This document shows, in pieces, positions 31,363-39,994 of a stretch of 46,547 bases of DNA (its first letter is position 1; every line of letters begins with the position of its first letter). The notes beneath the pieces are model-generated. The model had not been told where the DNA came from. It made no database searches and worked only from the letters and a program-made list of their open reading frames with translations. Source of the DNA: Nitrospina sp. (GTDB lineage Bacteria > Nitrospinota > Nitrospinia > Nitrospinales > JACRGP01). The DNA lies in assembly GCA_024648695.1 (NCBI GenBank), contig JACAVV010000036.1:1-46547 (forward strand). The letters are read 5' to 3'. A program made the translations under genes and the position numbers.

Positions 31363-32283
31363 ATGCAAAAATCGGTTATTGGGTCAATTAGAGAGGTTGA
31401 TTTCACCTTGAAAACGCTTAGTCTAAGCCGCATTGCGAATAAAAATGAGAGCCCCACCTTTTTTTGTGACGAGAATAACCAGATTGAACTCCAGTTATTT
31501 CTTGAAGCTATATATTTGAAATACGGCTACGATTTTCGGAATTATTCCCGCGGCACCCTGGAGCGGCGTATATTAAATCGTATGACCATTTTGAATTTAA
31601 AAAGCGTCAGCCAATTGATGTCCAAAGTGCTTCGGGACCCTAAATTATTAAATTCATTGATTTTGGATTTATCGATAGGTGTCACAGAGATGTTCAGGGA
31701 CCCGTCGTCCTTTTTGGCCCTTAGAAAAGAAGTGCTTCCACTTTTAAAGCCCTATGATTCTATAAATGTCTGGGTGGCGGGATGTTGTACGGGAGAAGAA
31801 GCGTATTCTATGGCTATTCTCCTTAAAGAAGAGGGGTTGGGAGAAAAATCCCGGGTTTATGCGACTGATTTGAACGAGACCAGCCTGGAAATCGCAATGC
31901 GTGGTGCTTATTGTCCTGAGAAAATCAAGCAGTACACGCAAAACTATCAAAATTCAGGGGGACGGGAATCTTTTGTCAATTATTACCGTGTTGAAAAAGG
32001 ATTCGCCGTAATGGAACCCGAATTGAAGTCGATGATATTATTTGCCCCTCATAACCTTGCCACCGATCAGGCTTTTAGCGAAATTCACCTGATTTTGTGC
32101 CGTAATGTTTTAATTTATTTTAATAATGACTTAAAAACCCGCGTGTTTGATTTGTTTTTCCAGAGCCTGGTCCTCCAGGGTTTACTAAATCTTGGAATGA
32201 AAGAGTCACAAATTGCACCCCTGCAAAGCAACAAATTTCAGGGGTTTGATGTTTCGCATAGAATTTTCAGGAAACAAAATTAA
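31363..32283 (+). CDS. CheR-type protein methyltransferase
   Basis: The protein (306 residues from the ATG at 31363) has the two-part layout of CheR: an N-terminal helical domain (about 45-115, with YGYDFRNYSRGTLERRI) and a SAM-dependent methyltransferase domain with WVAGCCTGEEAYSMAILL, YATDLNETSLEIA and ILCRNVLIYF. Chemotaxis CheR methylates glutamates of receptor helices. No CheB, CheA, CheW or separate receptor is next to it; a hybrid kinase follows after 9 bp. The start has no clear ribosome binding site; a TTG at 31408 (AGAGG before it) is possible. Confidence 0.88.
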   Translation: MQKSVIGSIREVDFTLKTLSLSRIANKNESPTFFCDENNQIELQLFLEAIYLKYGYDFRNYSRGTLERRILNRMTILNLKSVSQLMSKVLRDPKLLNSLILDLSIGVTEMFRDPSSFLALRKEVLPLLKPYDSINVWVAGCCTGEEAYSMAILLKEEGLGEKSRVYATDLNETSLEIAMRGAYCPEKIKQYTQNYQNSGGRESFVNYYRVEKGFAVMEPELKSMILFAPHNLATDQAFSEIHLILCRNVLIYFNNDLKTRVFDLFFQSLVLQGLLNLGMKESQIAPLQSNKFQGFDVSHRIFRKQN

Positions 32284-32292
32284 AGCCATTAT

Positions 32293-35200
32293 TTGCGAAA
32301 GATGAAAATTACAAACAATACAATTGGCAAAAAGATAGCCTGGGGTTTTGTCCTGTTAGGGCTGATTTTGTCAGGTGTGGTCGGAGGCACCTTTTTCGAA
32401 ATGAAGGAGGTTCAATCCCGGTTTAACCGTGTCACAAACTTGAGAGTGGTCACAGCCGAAACCACACTGAAAATGTTAAATGGTGTCAATCAATCCCTGG
32501 CGGCCCTCCGGGGTTGGATTATTCTTAAACAGAACCAGTTTAAAGAGAACAGGAGAAACGCTTGGGATCAGGAAATAAGACCTTCCTTTAATGTCCTGCG
32601 AGACCTTTCCCGCAAATGGACAGATTCCCAAAACGTTAAATACTTACAACTGATTGAAGGCAAGCTTGACGCCTTTCAAAAAATTCAAACCGAAATCGAA
32701 TTCAACGCTTCGACTCTCCAAAACACTCCCGCCCAAAAGATTTTAGTGGAAACCGTTGTTCCTGCTTCAGAACAATACCTCGCTCAAATCACGTCCCTTA
32801 TCGATCAAGAGCTGATTATTGATGAAGGAGAGTCCAGGAAAATGTTCCTTGGAATATTGGCTGATTTGCGGGGGAGTATGGCTTCTGCCATTTCCAATAT
32901 CAGGGGATTCCTGATAACCCAGGATCCAAAGTTTAAAATTCAGTTTGAACAGGAATGGAATAAAAATTCGCGCCGATTTAAAGATCTCCTTTCCCAACAG
33001 GACCTGATGACACAACAGCAACGCCTGGCATTTGAAAAAATAGTTGAGGCGCGTGAAATTATTCAACCACTGCCCGAGAAGATGTTCGAAATCCTGGAGA
33101 GCCCAAATTGGAATAAAGCCCAATATTTACTTTCAACAAAGGCTATCCCCCTTTCAAAAGAAATTATTTCACTTTTAAAGAGCATGGCGGAAAGCCAGGT
33201 CTTGCTAAGAAATAAAGATTTACAGGAAACTCAAAAGGGATTGAATGCAACATTAAATTTTGGATTTCTGTTCTTGTTTTTCGGGTTACTAGCCTGCGCC
33301 TTTTTGGGATTTCGAATCACCCGTTCAGTAAGTCTTCCTATTCAAGAGGCGATCAAGGTTTCCGATAGGATTGCCGAGGGACACCTGGATGAAAGTTTCA
33401 AAATTTCCGGATCTGAGGAAGTGGAACATCTCGGTCAAACGCTGGAAACCATGCGGCAAAATTTATTGTGGGAAAGAAACCGGCTTCAGGATGAAAAATG
33501 GGTTCAAACGCAATACGGCATTCTAATCGACAAATTGCAAGGGTGGAAAAATCTGGAAGACTTTTCTTCCATCTTCATTGAAGAGCTTTGCCCTTTGTTG
33601 AAAACCCCCCTGGGGTTGATTTATTTGAATGGAGCAGAATTGGGAGACCGCGATCCCGATTTGGTTTTAAAAGGAACCTATTGCTATGTGACCCATGAAT
33701 CCTCTCCCTCCAGGTTTGAAATAGGCGAAGGCCTTGTAGGGCAATGTGCCGTTAATCAAAAGCAAATGTCATTGAAAGAGATTCCTGAAGGATATATAAA
33801 CATTCGGTCGGGGACCGGAGAGTCTCCACCCAGGTATTTGGATCTATGGCCCATTTGTATTGAAGATCGTTTGTTAGCTGTTATTGAACTGGCTTCTTTT
33901 CAAGAATTCAATCCACTGCAACGGATCTTGCTGGAAAGGCTTTCAAACAGCGTTGGTATCATTTTAAACAATATTGCACAGGGATTGAAAACTGAGAAGT
34001 TACTGGAAGAATCCCAGGCTCTGACAGAAGAATACCATTCCCAATCGCAAGAACTTCAGATTGCTTATGAAAAACTGACCGAAAAAACCCAAAGCCTGAA
34101 CGAGCAAAAGGTAGCTCTGGAAAAAAGAGGCCAGGAAATTTCCAGCGCGAAAAAAGATCTGGAAATCAAGGCTCATGAATTGACTATGGCCTCCAAGTAT
34201 AAATCCGAGTTTTTAGCAAATATGTCTCACGAGTTACGGACCCCTTTAAACAGTTTGCTGGTGCTATCCAAACTGCTCGCTGAAAACAAGGAAAACAACC
34301 TGAGTGTAAAAGAAATGGAATTCGCCCAAACTATTTTTGATTCGGGAAATGATTTATTGAGACTTCTTAATGATGTTCTGGATTTGTCAAAAATAGAGGC
34401 TGGAAAGATTGACATATTATGTTCCGGGTTTGATCTGACGGAGATTCGAAACCATATTCAAAGAAATTTCAAAGAGGTTGCCAGGCAAAAAAATCTGGAC
34501 CTAAGGGTTATATTGCCCGAAAACGAATCGATTCAATTGTTCACAGACATTAAGCGTCTGCAACAGATTCTTACCAACCTGTTATCTAATGCTTTCAAAT
34601 TTACTGAATCGGGTTATGTAGAAGTCGAATTCTATTTTCCGGATAGTGAACGATTAATATACCTGGGTAGCCCTAAAAGGAAAGAACCTTTTGTAGCTTT
34701 TTCCGTGAGGGATACAGGTATCGGGATATCCAAAGAAAAACAAGGTTCAATCATGGAAGCATTTCAGCAGGTGGATGGCAGTACCAGTCGAAAATATGGG
34801 GGAACGGGCCTTGGGCTCTCCATTTGTCGTGAAATGTCAAGATTGCTGGGAGGAGAGGTATACCTCTCCAGTCAACCGGGAAAAGGAACGGAAGTCACTC
34901 TTTTGATTCCAGTCAACCATCCGGATGCAGACACTAATGTCTCCACGCCAGTTTCAGAGGTGGTTTCAAAGCAGGTTCCTGATTTGAAAACTGCTCAGGC
35001 AAACCAAGATAATTCGGGGGGCAGGAAATGGGAGTCTCCCATAGGAACCCGCCCTATACGTCAACCATATTCCCAAACCATTCATGAGCCCTCGCTGACG
35101 CCACATGTGCTTATCGTGGAGGATGATGTGGCCTTCGCCAATGTCCTGCTGGAAATGGTTGAAAGGTATGGTCTGGCAGGAATTCTGGCTACCGAAGGGG

Positions 35201-36273
35201 AGTCGGCGCTAAGCCTGGCAAGGGAATATTGTCCGGATGTTATCATTCTCGACATCAAAATCCCTCTCCTCAATGGTTGGGCCTTGCTGGATTTAATTAA
35301 ACATGATCCCGAATTAAAACATATTCCGGTCCATGTCGTCTCGGTTGTGGAAGATCCCAAACGGGCATTAGACCAGGGAGCCAGCAGTTATCTTGAAAAA
35401 CCGGTCGGTAAGGACGATTTGGAATCCATGTTCAATGAAATGATCGATATTGCGAATCAATCCCAAATCCGCGTATTGATTCTGGAAAGTGATCACTTGA
35501 AACTGGAATCGATAAATAGTTTTCTGGCAGACTCCAAAACCATTGTGGCAGAGTCCTCCCCCCAGGAGCAGGTGCTGGATCATTTGCAAACCGGATCTTT
35601 CGATTGTTTGGTTCTGGATTGGAGCACTGATTGGCAATTGCAAATCGAGTTTTTGAAAGAGATCAGATCACAATCCACCAAAGAGCTAACTGTAATAACG
35701 CATACGGAAACTGAAATACCCGGGGATAAGGAGGCTGAATTGGAAAAACTCTCGGACTCCATTATCATCAAAGGTGACAAATCTGAAGAGCGTTTGATCG
35801 AAGAACTGGTTGAGATTCAGAAAACCAAAAGAAAGAATCTGTTTCGATCCAAACAGGAAGACGTTACGCCGGATGTTTTCGAAAACAAAGATGATATTCT
35901 GTATGGAAAAACTGTTCTGATTGTAGACGATGACGTTAGAAATATTTTTGCTCTGACAAGTGCCCTGGAAAATGAAGGCTTGAATGTTATCTATGCAGAA
36001 AATGGAGAGGATAGCATGGAAACCCTGGTGGATGTTGTCAAGGTGGATATCATTCTCATGGATATAATGATGCCCGGCATAGACGGGTATGAAACCATGA
36101 GAAAGATTCGAAAAATGGAGAACTTTAAAGAACTGCCTATCCTTGCCCTTACAGCTAAAGCCATGAAAGAAGACAGGCAAAAATGCCTGGATGCCGGAGC
36201 TTCCGATTACATCACAAAACCCGTGGAAATGGACCGCCTCCTTTCCCTCATGCGTATTTGGTTATATTGTTAA
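32293..36273 (+). CDS. Large hybrid histidine kinase (sensor, HAMP, GAF, HisKA, HATPase, three receivers)
   Basis: The 1326-residue protein has, in order: membrane segment 1 (about 14-36), a long extracytoplasmic helical sensor (about 37-320), membrane segment 2 (about 321-343), HAMP (about 345-395), GAF (about 413-565), a coiled coil (about 570-640), HisKA with FLANMSHELRTPLN (His about 646), HATPase (about 750-872), receiver 1 (about 936-1050, Asp about 987), receiver 2 (about 1058-1175, divergent, Asp about 1109 in LVLDWSTD, atypical active site), and receiver 3 (about 1207-1326, Asp about 1257 in LMDIMMPG). The start may also be the ATG three codons downstream at 32302. The four-helix sensor plus HAMP resembles chemoreceptor input, which fits the CheR gene 9 bp upstream. 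Confidence 0.92.
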   Translation: MRKMKITNNTIGKKIAWGFVLLGLILSGVVGGTFFEMKEVQSRFNRVTNLRVVTAETTLKMLNGVNQSLAALRGWIILKQNQFKENRRNAWDQEIRPSFNVLRDLSRKWTDSQNVKYLQLIEGKLDAFQKIQTEIEFNASTLQNTPAQKILVETVVPASEQYLAQITSLIDQELIIDEGESRKMFLGILADLRGSMASAISNIRGFLITQDPKFKIQFEQEWNKNSRRFKDLLSQQDLMTQQQRLAFEKIVEAREIIQPLPEKMFEILESPNWNKAQYLLSTKAIPLSKEIISLLKSMAESQVLLRNKDLQETQKGLNATLNFGFLFLFFGLLACAFLGFRITRSVSLPIQEAIKVSDRIAEGHLDESFKISGSEEVEHLGQTLETMRQNLLWERNRLQDEKWVQTQYGILIDKLQGWKNLEDFSSIFIEELCPLLKTPLGLIYLNGAELGDRDPDLVLKGTYCYVTHESSPSRFEIGEGLVGQCAVNQKQMSLKEIPEGYINIRSGTGESPPRYLDLWPICIEDRLLAVIELASFQEFNPLQRILLERLSNSVGIILNNIAQGLKTEKLLEESQALTEEYHSQSQELQIAYEKLTEKTQSLNEQKVALEKRGQEISSAKKDLEIKAHELTMASKYKSEFLANMSHELRTPLNSLLVLSKLLAENKENNLSVKEMEFAQTIFDSGNDLLRLLNDVLDLSKIEAGKIDILCSGFDLTEIRNHIQRNFKEVARQKNLDLRVILPENESIQLFTDIKRLQQILTNLLSNAFKFTESGYVEVEFYFPDSERLIYLGSPKRKEPFVAFSVRDTGIGISKEKQGSIMEAFQQVDGSTSRKYGGTGLGLSICREMSRLLGGEVYLSSQPGKGTEVTLLIPVNHPDADTNVSTPVSEVVSKQVPDLKTAQANQDNSGGRKWESPIGTRPIRQPYSQTIHEPSLTPHVLIVEDDVAFANVLLEMVERYGLAGILATEGESALSLAREYCPDVIILDIKIPLLNGWALLDLIKHDPELKHIPVHVVSVVEDPKRALDQGASSYLEKPVGKDDLESMFNEMIDIANQSQIRVLILESDHLKLESINSFLADSKTIVAESSPQEQVLDHLQTGSFDCLVLDWSTDWQLQIEFLKEIRSQSTKELTVITHTETEIPGDKEAELEKLSDSIIIKGDKSEERLIEELVEIQKTKRKNLFRSKQEDVTPDVFENKDDILYGKTVLIVDDDVRNIFALTSALENEGLNVIYAENGEDSMETLVDVVKVDIILMDIMMPGIDGYETMRKIRKMENFKELPILALTAKAMKEDRQKCLDAGASDYITKPVEMDRLLSLMRIWLYC

Positions 36274-36278
36274 ATATG

Positions 36279-36287
36279 TTAAAATGT
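36279..36287. repeat. Target site duplication, left copy
   Basis: TTAAAATGT, identical to 36569-36577, directly flanks the left terminal repeat of the miniature element. Confidence 0.8.
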
Positions 36288-36568
36288 CATTAGTGTCCGG
36301 GGAAAATCAAAATATTCTTTGAAAACGTGAGGCTTAATTGGGCTGTTTTTTAACCGGACAGCACGAATAAGCTCCTAAAATGGCTGTAAATGCCTGTTCC
36401 CACACTGATAAGGATTTTCAGCGATCTCAGAAAACTCTTTCAGGGGATGTAGATTCAGGTTTTCCCGGACAGCATGGATCGAAAACAGGTAACTCCTTAA
36501 AAAACAATGAAATATTTTTTAATACTGGACTATCAACCCAATGTTAAAAATTTCCCCGGACAGTAGTG
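36288..36568. mobile_element. Miniature inverted-repeat transposable element (281 bp)
   Basis: The left end reads CATTAGTGTCCGGGGAAA and the right end, on the other strand, CACTACTGTCCGGGGAAA. A perfect 9-bp direct repeat TTAAAATGT flanks the element on both sides. No transposase frame is present; the longest reading frame near the right end ends in NFPGQ, echoing the SFPGH at the end of the transposase frame at 2-121, so the element is probably a deletion derivative of that insertion sequence. Two internal CCGGACAG copies (near 36355 and 36466) resemble more terminal-repeat remnants. A 9-bp duplication fits IS4-like families. It lies between the hybrid kinase gene and the receiver-kinase gene. 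Confidence 0.82.
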
Positions 36569-36577
36569 TTAAAATGT
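36569..36577. repeat. Target site duplication, right copy
   Basis: TTAAAATGT, identical to 36279-36287, directly flanks the right terminal repeat of the miniature element. Confidence 0.8.
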
Positions 36578-36615
36578 AATTCATAAAAAAGATAAAATAA
36601 TTTTTTTTGACCCCC

Positions 36616-37749
36616 ATGACGACTATAACCTCAATTGAATCCAATCCCGTTAACATATTGATTGTTGACGATAACCCTCGTAACCTGTTGACCCTTGAAG
36701 CCACTTTGGGGGCAGATGAATATAACCTGATTCAAACATCCTCCGGTAAAGAAGCCTTGAAATGCTTACTTGAAAACCCGGATTTGGCGTTGATTATTAT
36801 GGATGTTCAAATGCCGGGTATGGACGGATTCGAAACTGCCCAAATAATAAAACAGCGTCAGCAAACAAGAGGAATTCCCTTCATTTTTCTTTCGGCCAAC
36901 AATATTACCGAAGGAGATTTTGTTACGGGATATGATCTGGGAGCATTCGACTACATAACCAAACCTTTTTCCCCGGGAATTCTAAGGTCAAAAGTGAAAG
37001 CCTTTGTGGACCAATACAGGCTCCATCAGGAAAAAGAACTCCTGTTGCGGGAACTGGAAAAAAAGAACAGGGACCTGTCTGTTTTCACTTCGCTCGCTTC
37101 CCATGATTTAAAATCACCGCTCCGGAAAGTATCCACACTGGTATCATTCATTCAAAAGGACTGTGGTGACCAACTGGACTCTTTAGGCAAAGAATACCTG
37201 AACCGTATCAATCAGATAATTATCAGGATGGCAAGCTTGCTACAAAGCCTGTTAAGTTATTCCCAACTCTCGATTCGCAAATTAAAATTTACGAAAATTG
37301 ATCTCAATTTATTAATGGATTCGCTGGTTGATGAAATAAAGCTTGAGCTTGAAGAATCTCAGGGAAACATTGAATTTGAAAGTTTACCGAGTATTTATGG
37401 GGAGCCCAACCTTATCAATCAAATTTTTCATAATCTGATTTCCAACAGTCTTAAATTCCGCAGGGAAGGGATTCCTCCAGTAATTAACATCAGCCATCGA
37501 TTTGTTAAAGAGGGTTGGATTGAAATTAAAATTAAAGATAATGGCATTGGATTTGAAAATAAATTTGCAGAAAGAATTTTTCAGCCTTTTGAGCGATTAT
37601 TTAGCGCCGAACAGTTCGAAGGTCATGGTATAGGATTAGCCAGTTGCGAAAAAATCATTCAATTTCACAAAGGCTCCATTCGTGCCGAGGGTGAGTTGAG
37701 CAAAGGCGCCATATTCACTCTGACCCTTCCAACAAAAGCAACCGAATAA
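36616..37749 (+). CDS. Receiver-histidine kinase fusion protein
   Basis: The protein (about 377 residues from the ATG at 36616) has an N-terminal receiver (NILIVDDNPRNLL; Asp at about residue 63 in IMDVQMPGMDG; Lys in YITKPF), a coiled-coil linker, a HisKA-type domain with FTSLASHDLKSPLRKV (His about 163) and a HATPase domain with IFHNLISNSLKF, IKDNGIGF and HGIGLASCEKII. There is no membrane segment, so it is cytoplasmic and can be switched by phosphotransfer, probably from the preceding hybrid kinase. No ribosome binding site is evident; the miniature element ends about 40 bp upstream and may have changed its expression. Confidence 0.9.
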   Translation: MTTITSIESNPVNILIVDDNPRNLLTLEATLGADEYNLIQTSSGKEALKCLLENPDLALIIMDVQMPGMDGFETAQIIKQRQQTRGIPFIFLSANNITEGDFVTGYDLGAFDYITKPFSPGILRSKVKAFVDQYRLHQEKELLLRELEKKNRDLSVFTSLASHDLKSPLRKVSTLVSFIQKDCGDQLDSLGKEYLNRINQIIIRMASLLQSLLSYSQLSIRKLKFTKIDLNLLMDSLVDEIKLELEESQGNIEFESLPSIYGEPNLINQIFHNLISNSLKFRREGIPPVINISHRFVKEGWIEIKIKDNGIGFENKFAERIFQPFERLFSAEQFEGHGIGLASCEKIIQFHKGSIRAEGELSKGAIFTLTLPTKATE

Positions 37750-38010
37750 GACGGTTTACACCTTCTCTCACCTCCTGGACGTTCCCTTTACCCAATAGCC
37801 TTTAAATTCTTTAAGGCAAAAGTCTTTTATATTCAAACGCTTACGAAAAGTTTTAAAAAATCTCATCTTTCTATTAAAGATTCTCCTTTTTTTGCCGTTA
37901 AGCAGACTAGGAAACCTGTGTCAGTTGAAGATTAAATTTTTGCGCCTTGTTTATCAGGCCTGAAATGCTGAGACAGGTATCAAAAAACGCTTATTGGAGG
38001 CATTAAAATT

Positions 38011-38433
38011 ATGGACGCGGAAGCTGTACAAGGGGCCAATGCCCCTAATGTTCAGTCAATTTCCCCACGTCCGGTTAGAGAACCGTCAAGTGCACCAACG
38101 CCACCGGACGGTCCGCAAAGGAATGCGACGGATACAGTATCCCTCTCCAATCAAGGAAGACAGGCTCTGGAAGAAGCCGCAGGAGTGTTGTCACCACCGG
38201 AACCCGGTTCCGCGCCTGACAACCCGGAGGTTTCTACAGGTTCGGGAAACAACAATTCCCAGCGCCAGATTGATTTAACGGACGATCAGCAAGTGGTCCT
38301 GAAAATTGTCGATCAGGCGACCCGGGAAGTTGTCAAGCAGGTTCCACCGGAGGAACAGATCCGCCTGAACCGCGCGATCAAAAACAGCGTGGAAGATTTG
38401 ACTGAAAGTAATAACACCAACCCGCAAGGTTAA
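38011..38433 (+). CDS. Small protein with disordered N-terminus and FlaG-like C-terminus
   Basis: The 140-residue protein is rich in Pro, Ser, Asn and Gly up to about residue 85. The C-terminal part has VLKIVDQATREVVKQVPPEE, which resembles the conserved core of FlaG-type flagellar proteins (strand, D-X-X-T-X-E-V-(V/I)-(K/R)-Q-(I/V)-P-P-E-E). TTGGAGG precedes the ATG. A true flagellar role is not proven because no other flagellar gene is in the window. It is followed by a second small protein on the same strand. Confidence 0.65.
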   Translation: MDAEAVQGANAPNVQSISPRPVREPSSAPTPPDGPQRNATDTVSLSNQGRQALEEAAGVLSPPEPGSAPDNPEVSTGSGNNNSQRQIDLTDDQQVVLKIVDQATREVVKQVPPEEQIRLNRAIKNSVEDLTESNNTNPQG

Positions 38434-38458
38434 CAGCGGTTTCTAAAGGAGCATTATC

Positions 38459-38713
38459 ATGGAAGTGACGAGTGTAGGCAATTTTGCGGCGGCAAGTAAA
38501 GTAGCGACTCCCAATCAGTCTGTTGAAACGGGCAGTGAAGGTTCCAGTGGATCCGCCCAGGCGACTCAATCTGTTGACACGACCGAAGCTTCCGCGACTC
38601 TGCCACCGGCAAACCCAACGGAAAGTACTGGGGAAGAGGAAAGCACAACGCAAAATCAAACCGATACCGGTGCACCCCAGGATACCGGCAATAATGTGGA
38701 TACCATTGTATAG
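38459..38713 (+). CDS. Small low-complexity protein (84 aa)
   Basis: The product begins MEVTSVGNFAAASKV and is then a Ser/Thr/Gly/Gln/Glu-rich chain with no fold or signal peptide. A strong AAAGGAG precedes the ATG, and the gene starts 25 bp after the FlaG-like gene, so the two are probably cotranscribed. It may be a disordered partner of that protein. A hairpin at 38775-38809 may end the transcript. Function unknown. Confidence 0.55.
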   Translation: MEVTSVGNFAAASKVATPNQSVETGSEGSSGSAQATQSVDTTEASATLPPANPTESTGEEESTTQNQTDTGAPQDTGNNVDTIV

Positions 38714-38774
38714 TTGGTAAAAATGGTGTCTGGTCTGGAATCAAAAGTCGATGGGGAATCGATGGCTATAGTTT

Positions 38775-38809
38775 CCTTTCGTTTGAAACTGGGGTTTCAA
38801 ACGAAAAGG
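38775..38809. terminator. Long palindromic hairpin after the small-gene pair
   Basis: CCTTTCGTTTGAAAC (38775-38789), TGGG, GTTTCAAACGAAAAGG (38794-38809) forms a stem of about 14-15 bp with one bulge. It has no T-run but lies just downstream of the pair of small genes and upstream of the minus-strand operon end, so it could end both. Confidence 0.5.
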
Positions 38810-38940
38810 ACAAACGCCACGTTGGGCAAATTCCAGCAAGTAACCCCCGGTCCGGATACCGAACCGCCCGGTTGATGGTTAACTCCTGGAATGTTTTGTC
38901 CGGCGTGGCGAGTAAACTTTGATCAGAGACTGGAAAGATA

Positions 38941-39501
38941 TCAGCGGTTAACCGCTTCCATGAACCTGTCAGTAATTTCTTCCGGAGTGTGAGTCACCCG
39001 GCCGGTTCCATGGTCGAACTCGGGCTTGGCTTTGACCAATAAAAAGCTGGGTCCCTCGGAGTTCATGAATTTCTTAAACGCGTCATTCAATTCATCACGC
39101 GTGCTTACTTTAGCCACCCGCGGGTAACCTGTGGCTCGTGCCACCTCTTCCAGAGCCACTTCAGAGGATAAACTTCTCTGCTTGCCGGTGGATTCGTACA
39201 CCTCATTATCAATCACAACATGCACCAGGTTTTTGGGTGCCGCCGCGGCAATCATGGCCAGGGTTCCCATGGCCATCAAAACATTGCCGTCACCATCCAT
39301 CACGATCACCTTTTTATCAGGTTGGCTCAACGCAACCCCCAATCCTATTGAGGAAGCCAGTCCCATCGACCCGATCATGTAAAAACTTGCTTTACGGTCT
39401 TTAACATTAAAGGATTCCCTGCCGATGAATCCGTTCGCATGCACCACCGGCTCGTCTTTCAGATGGGCCAGAATCTCATTAAATACATCAGTGCCGTTCA
39501 T
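38941..39501 (-). CDS. TPP-dependent decarboxylase, C-terminal (TPP-binding) subunit
   Basis: The 186-residue protein matches the beta (ComE-like) half of split sulfopyruvate/phosphonopyruvate decarboxylases. It has GSMGLASSIGLGVALSQPD, the TPP-Mg motif VMDGDGNVLMAMGTLAMIA, followed by HVVIDNEVYESTGKQ. Its start overlaps the end of the alpha subunit by 14 bp. The substrate is a 2-oxo acid with a phosphonate, sulfonate or related head, by family analogy only; no PEP mutase or sulfolactate gene is nearby to decide. Confidence 0.88.
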   Translation of the reverse strand: MNGTDVFNEILAHLKDEPVVHANGFIGRESFNVKDRKASFYMIGSMGLASSIGLGVALSQPDKKVIVMDGDGNVLMAMGTLAMIAAAAPKNLVHVVIDNEVYESTGKQRSLSSEVALEEVARATGYPRVAKVSTRDELNDAFKKFMNSEGPSFLLVKAKPEFDHGTGRVTHTPEEITDRFMEAVNR

Positions 39502-39994
39502 CGAATAATCCTTTCTTCACCAGAAGCGTGTAGGGGAGTTTTTCGTTTTGAATCGTGTTCAAGGCTTCTTGCAGAACCGTTTCGTAATTGTCTGAAGTCA
39601 GTTCAGCGTATTTCATCTGGGAGGTTTCCAGCAATTGCTCGTTGATGTCTCCCATGATGATGTGTTCCGGTGCATCCTTGCCGCCAAACCCGCGCCAACT
39701 CATGATCACCAGCACCGGGATTTTATAAATCAGATTCAATGAAGTGAAAGCGTTTAAACAGTAACCCAGGCCGGAGTTTTGCATCATGAGAACAGGAAGC
39801 TTGCCACCCATATAGGCCCCGGCACATAATCCCACACAAGCGTCTTCCCGAACACCGGGATAATATTTTACATCCGGGATATTCTCGATGGTGGAGATCA
39901 ACCCTGAAAGCAACGAACAAGGCACCCCGGCGAAAAAATCAAACCCGCGGTCGCGTAATTCCTGAATGAACAATTGGGATGTCAACATCAGCAC
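39488..39994 (-). CDS. TPP-dependent decarboxylase, N-terminal (PYR) subunit
   Basis: The 168-residue protein matches the alpha (ComD-like) half: it opens with FIQELRDRGFDFFAGVPCSLLSG, then YYPGVREDACVGLCAGAYMGG, which includes the catalytic Glu-type region of the PYR domain, and NSGLGYCLNAFTSL. The start is GTG at 39994 or ATG at 39988, just after the epimerase stop. With the next gene it forms one active heteromer. Split genes are known for phosphonopyruvate and sulfopyruvate decarboxylases. Confidence 0.87.
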   Translation of the reverse strand: MLMLTSQLFIQELRDRGFDFFAGVPCSLLSGLISTIENIPDVKYYPGVREDACVGLCAGAYMGGKLPVLMMQNSGLGYCLNAFTSLNLIYKIPVLVIMSWRGFGGKDAPEHIIMGDINEQLLETSQMKYAELTSDNYETVLQEALNTIQNEKLPYTLLVKKGLFDERH

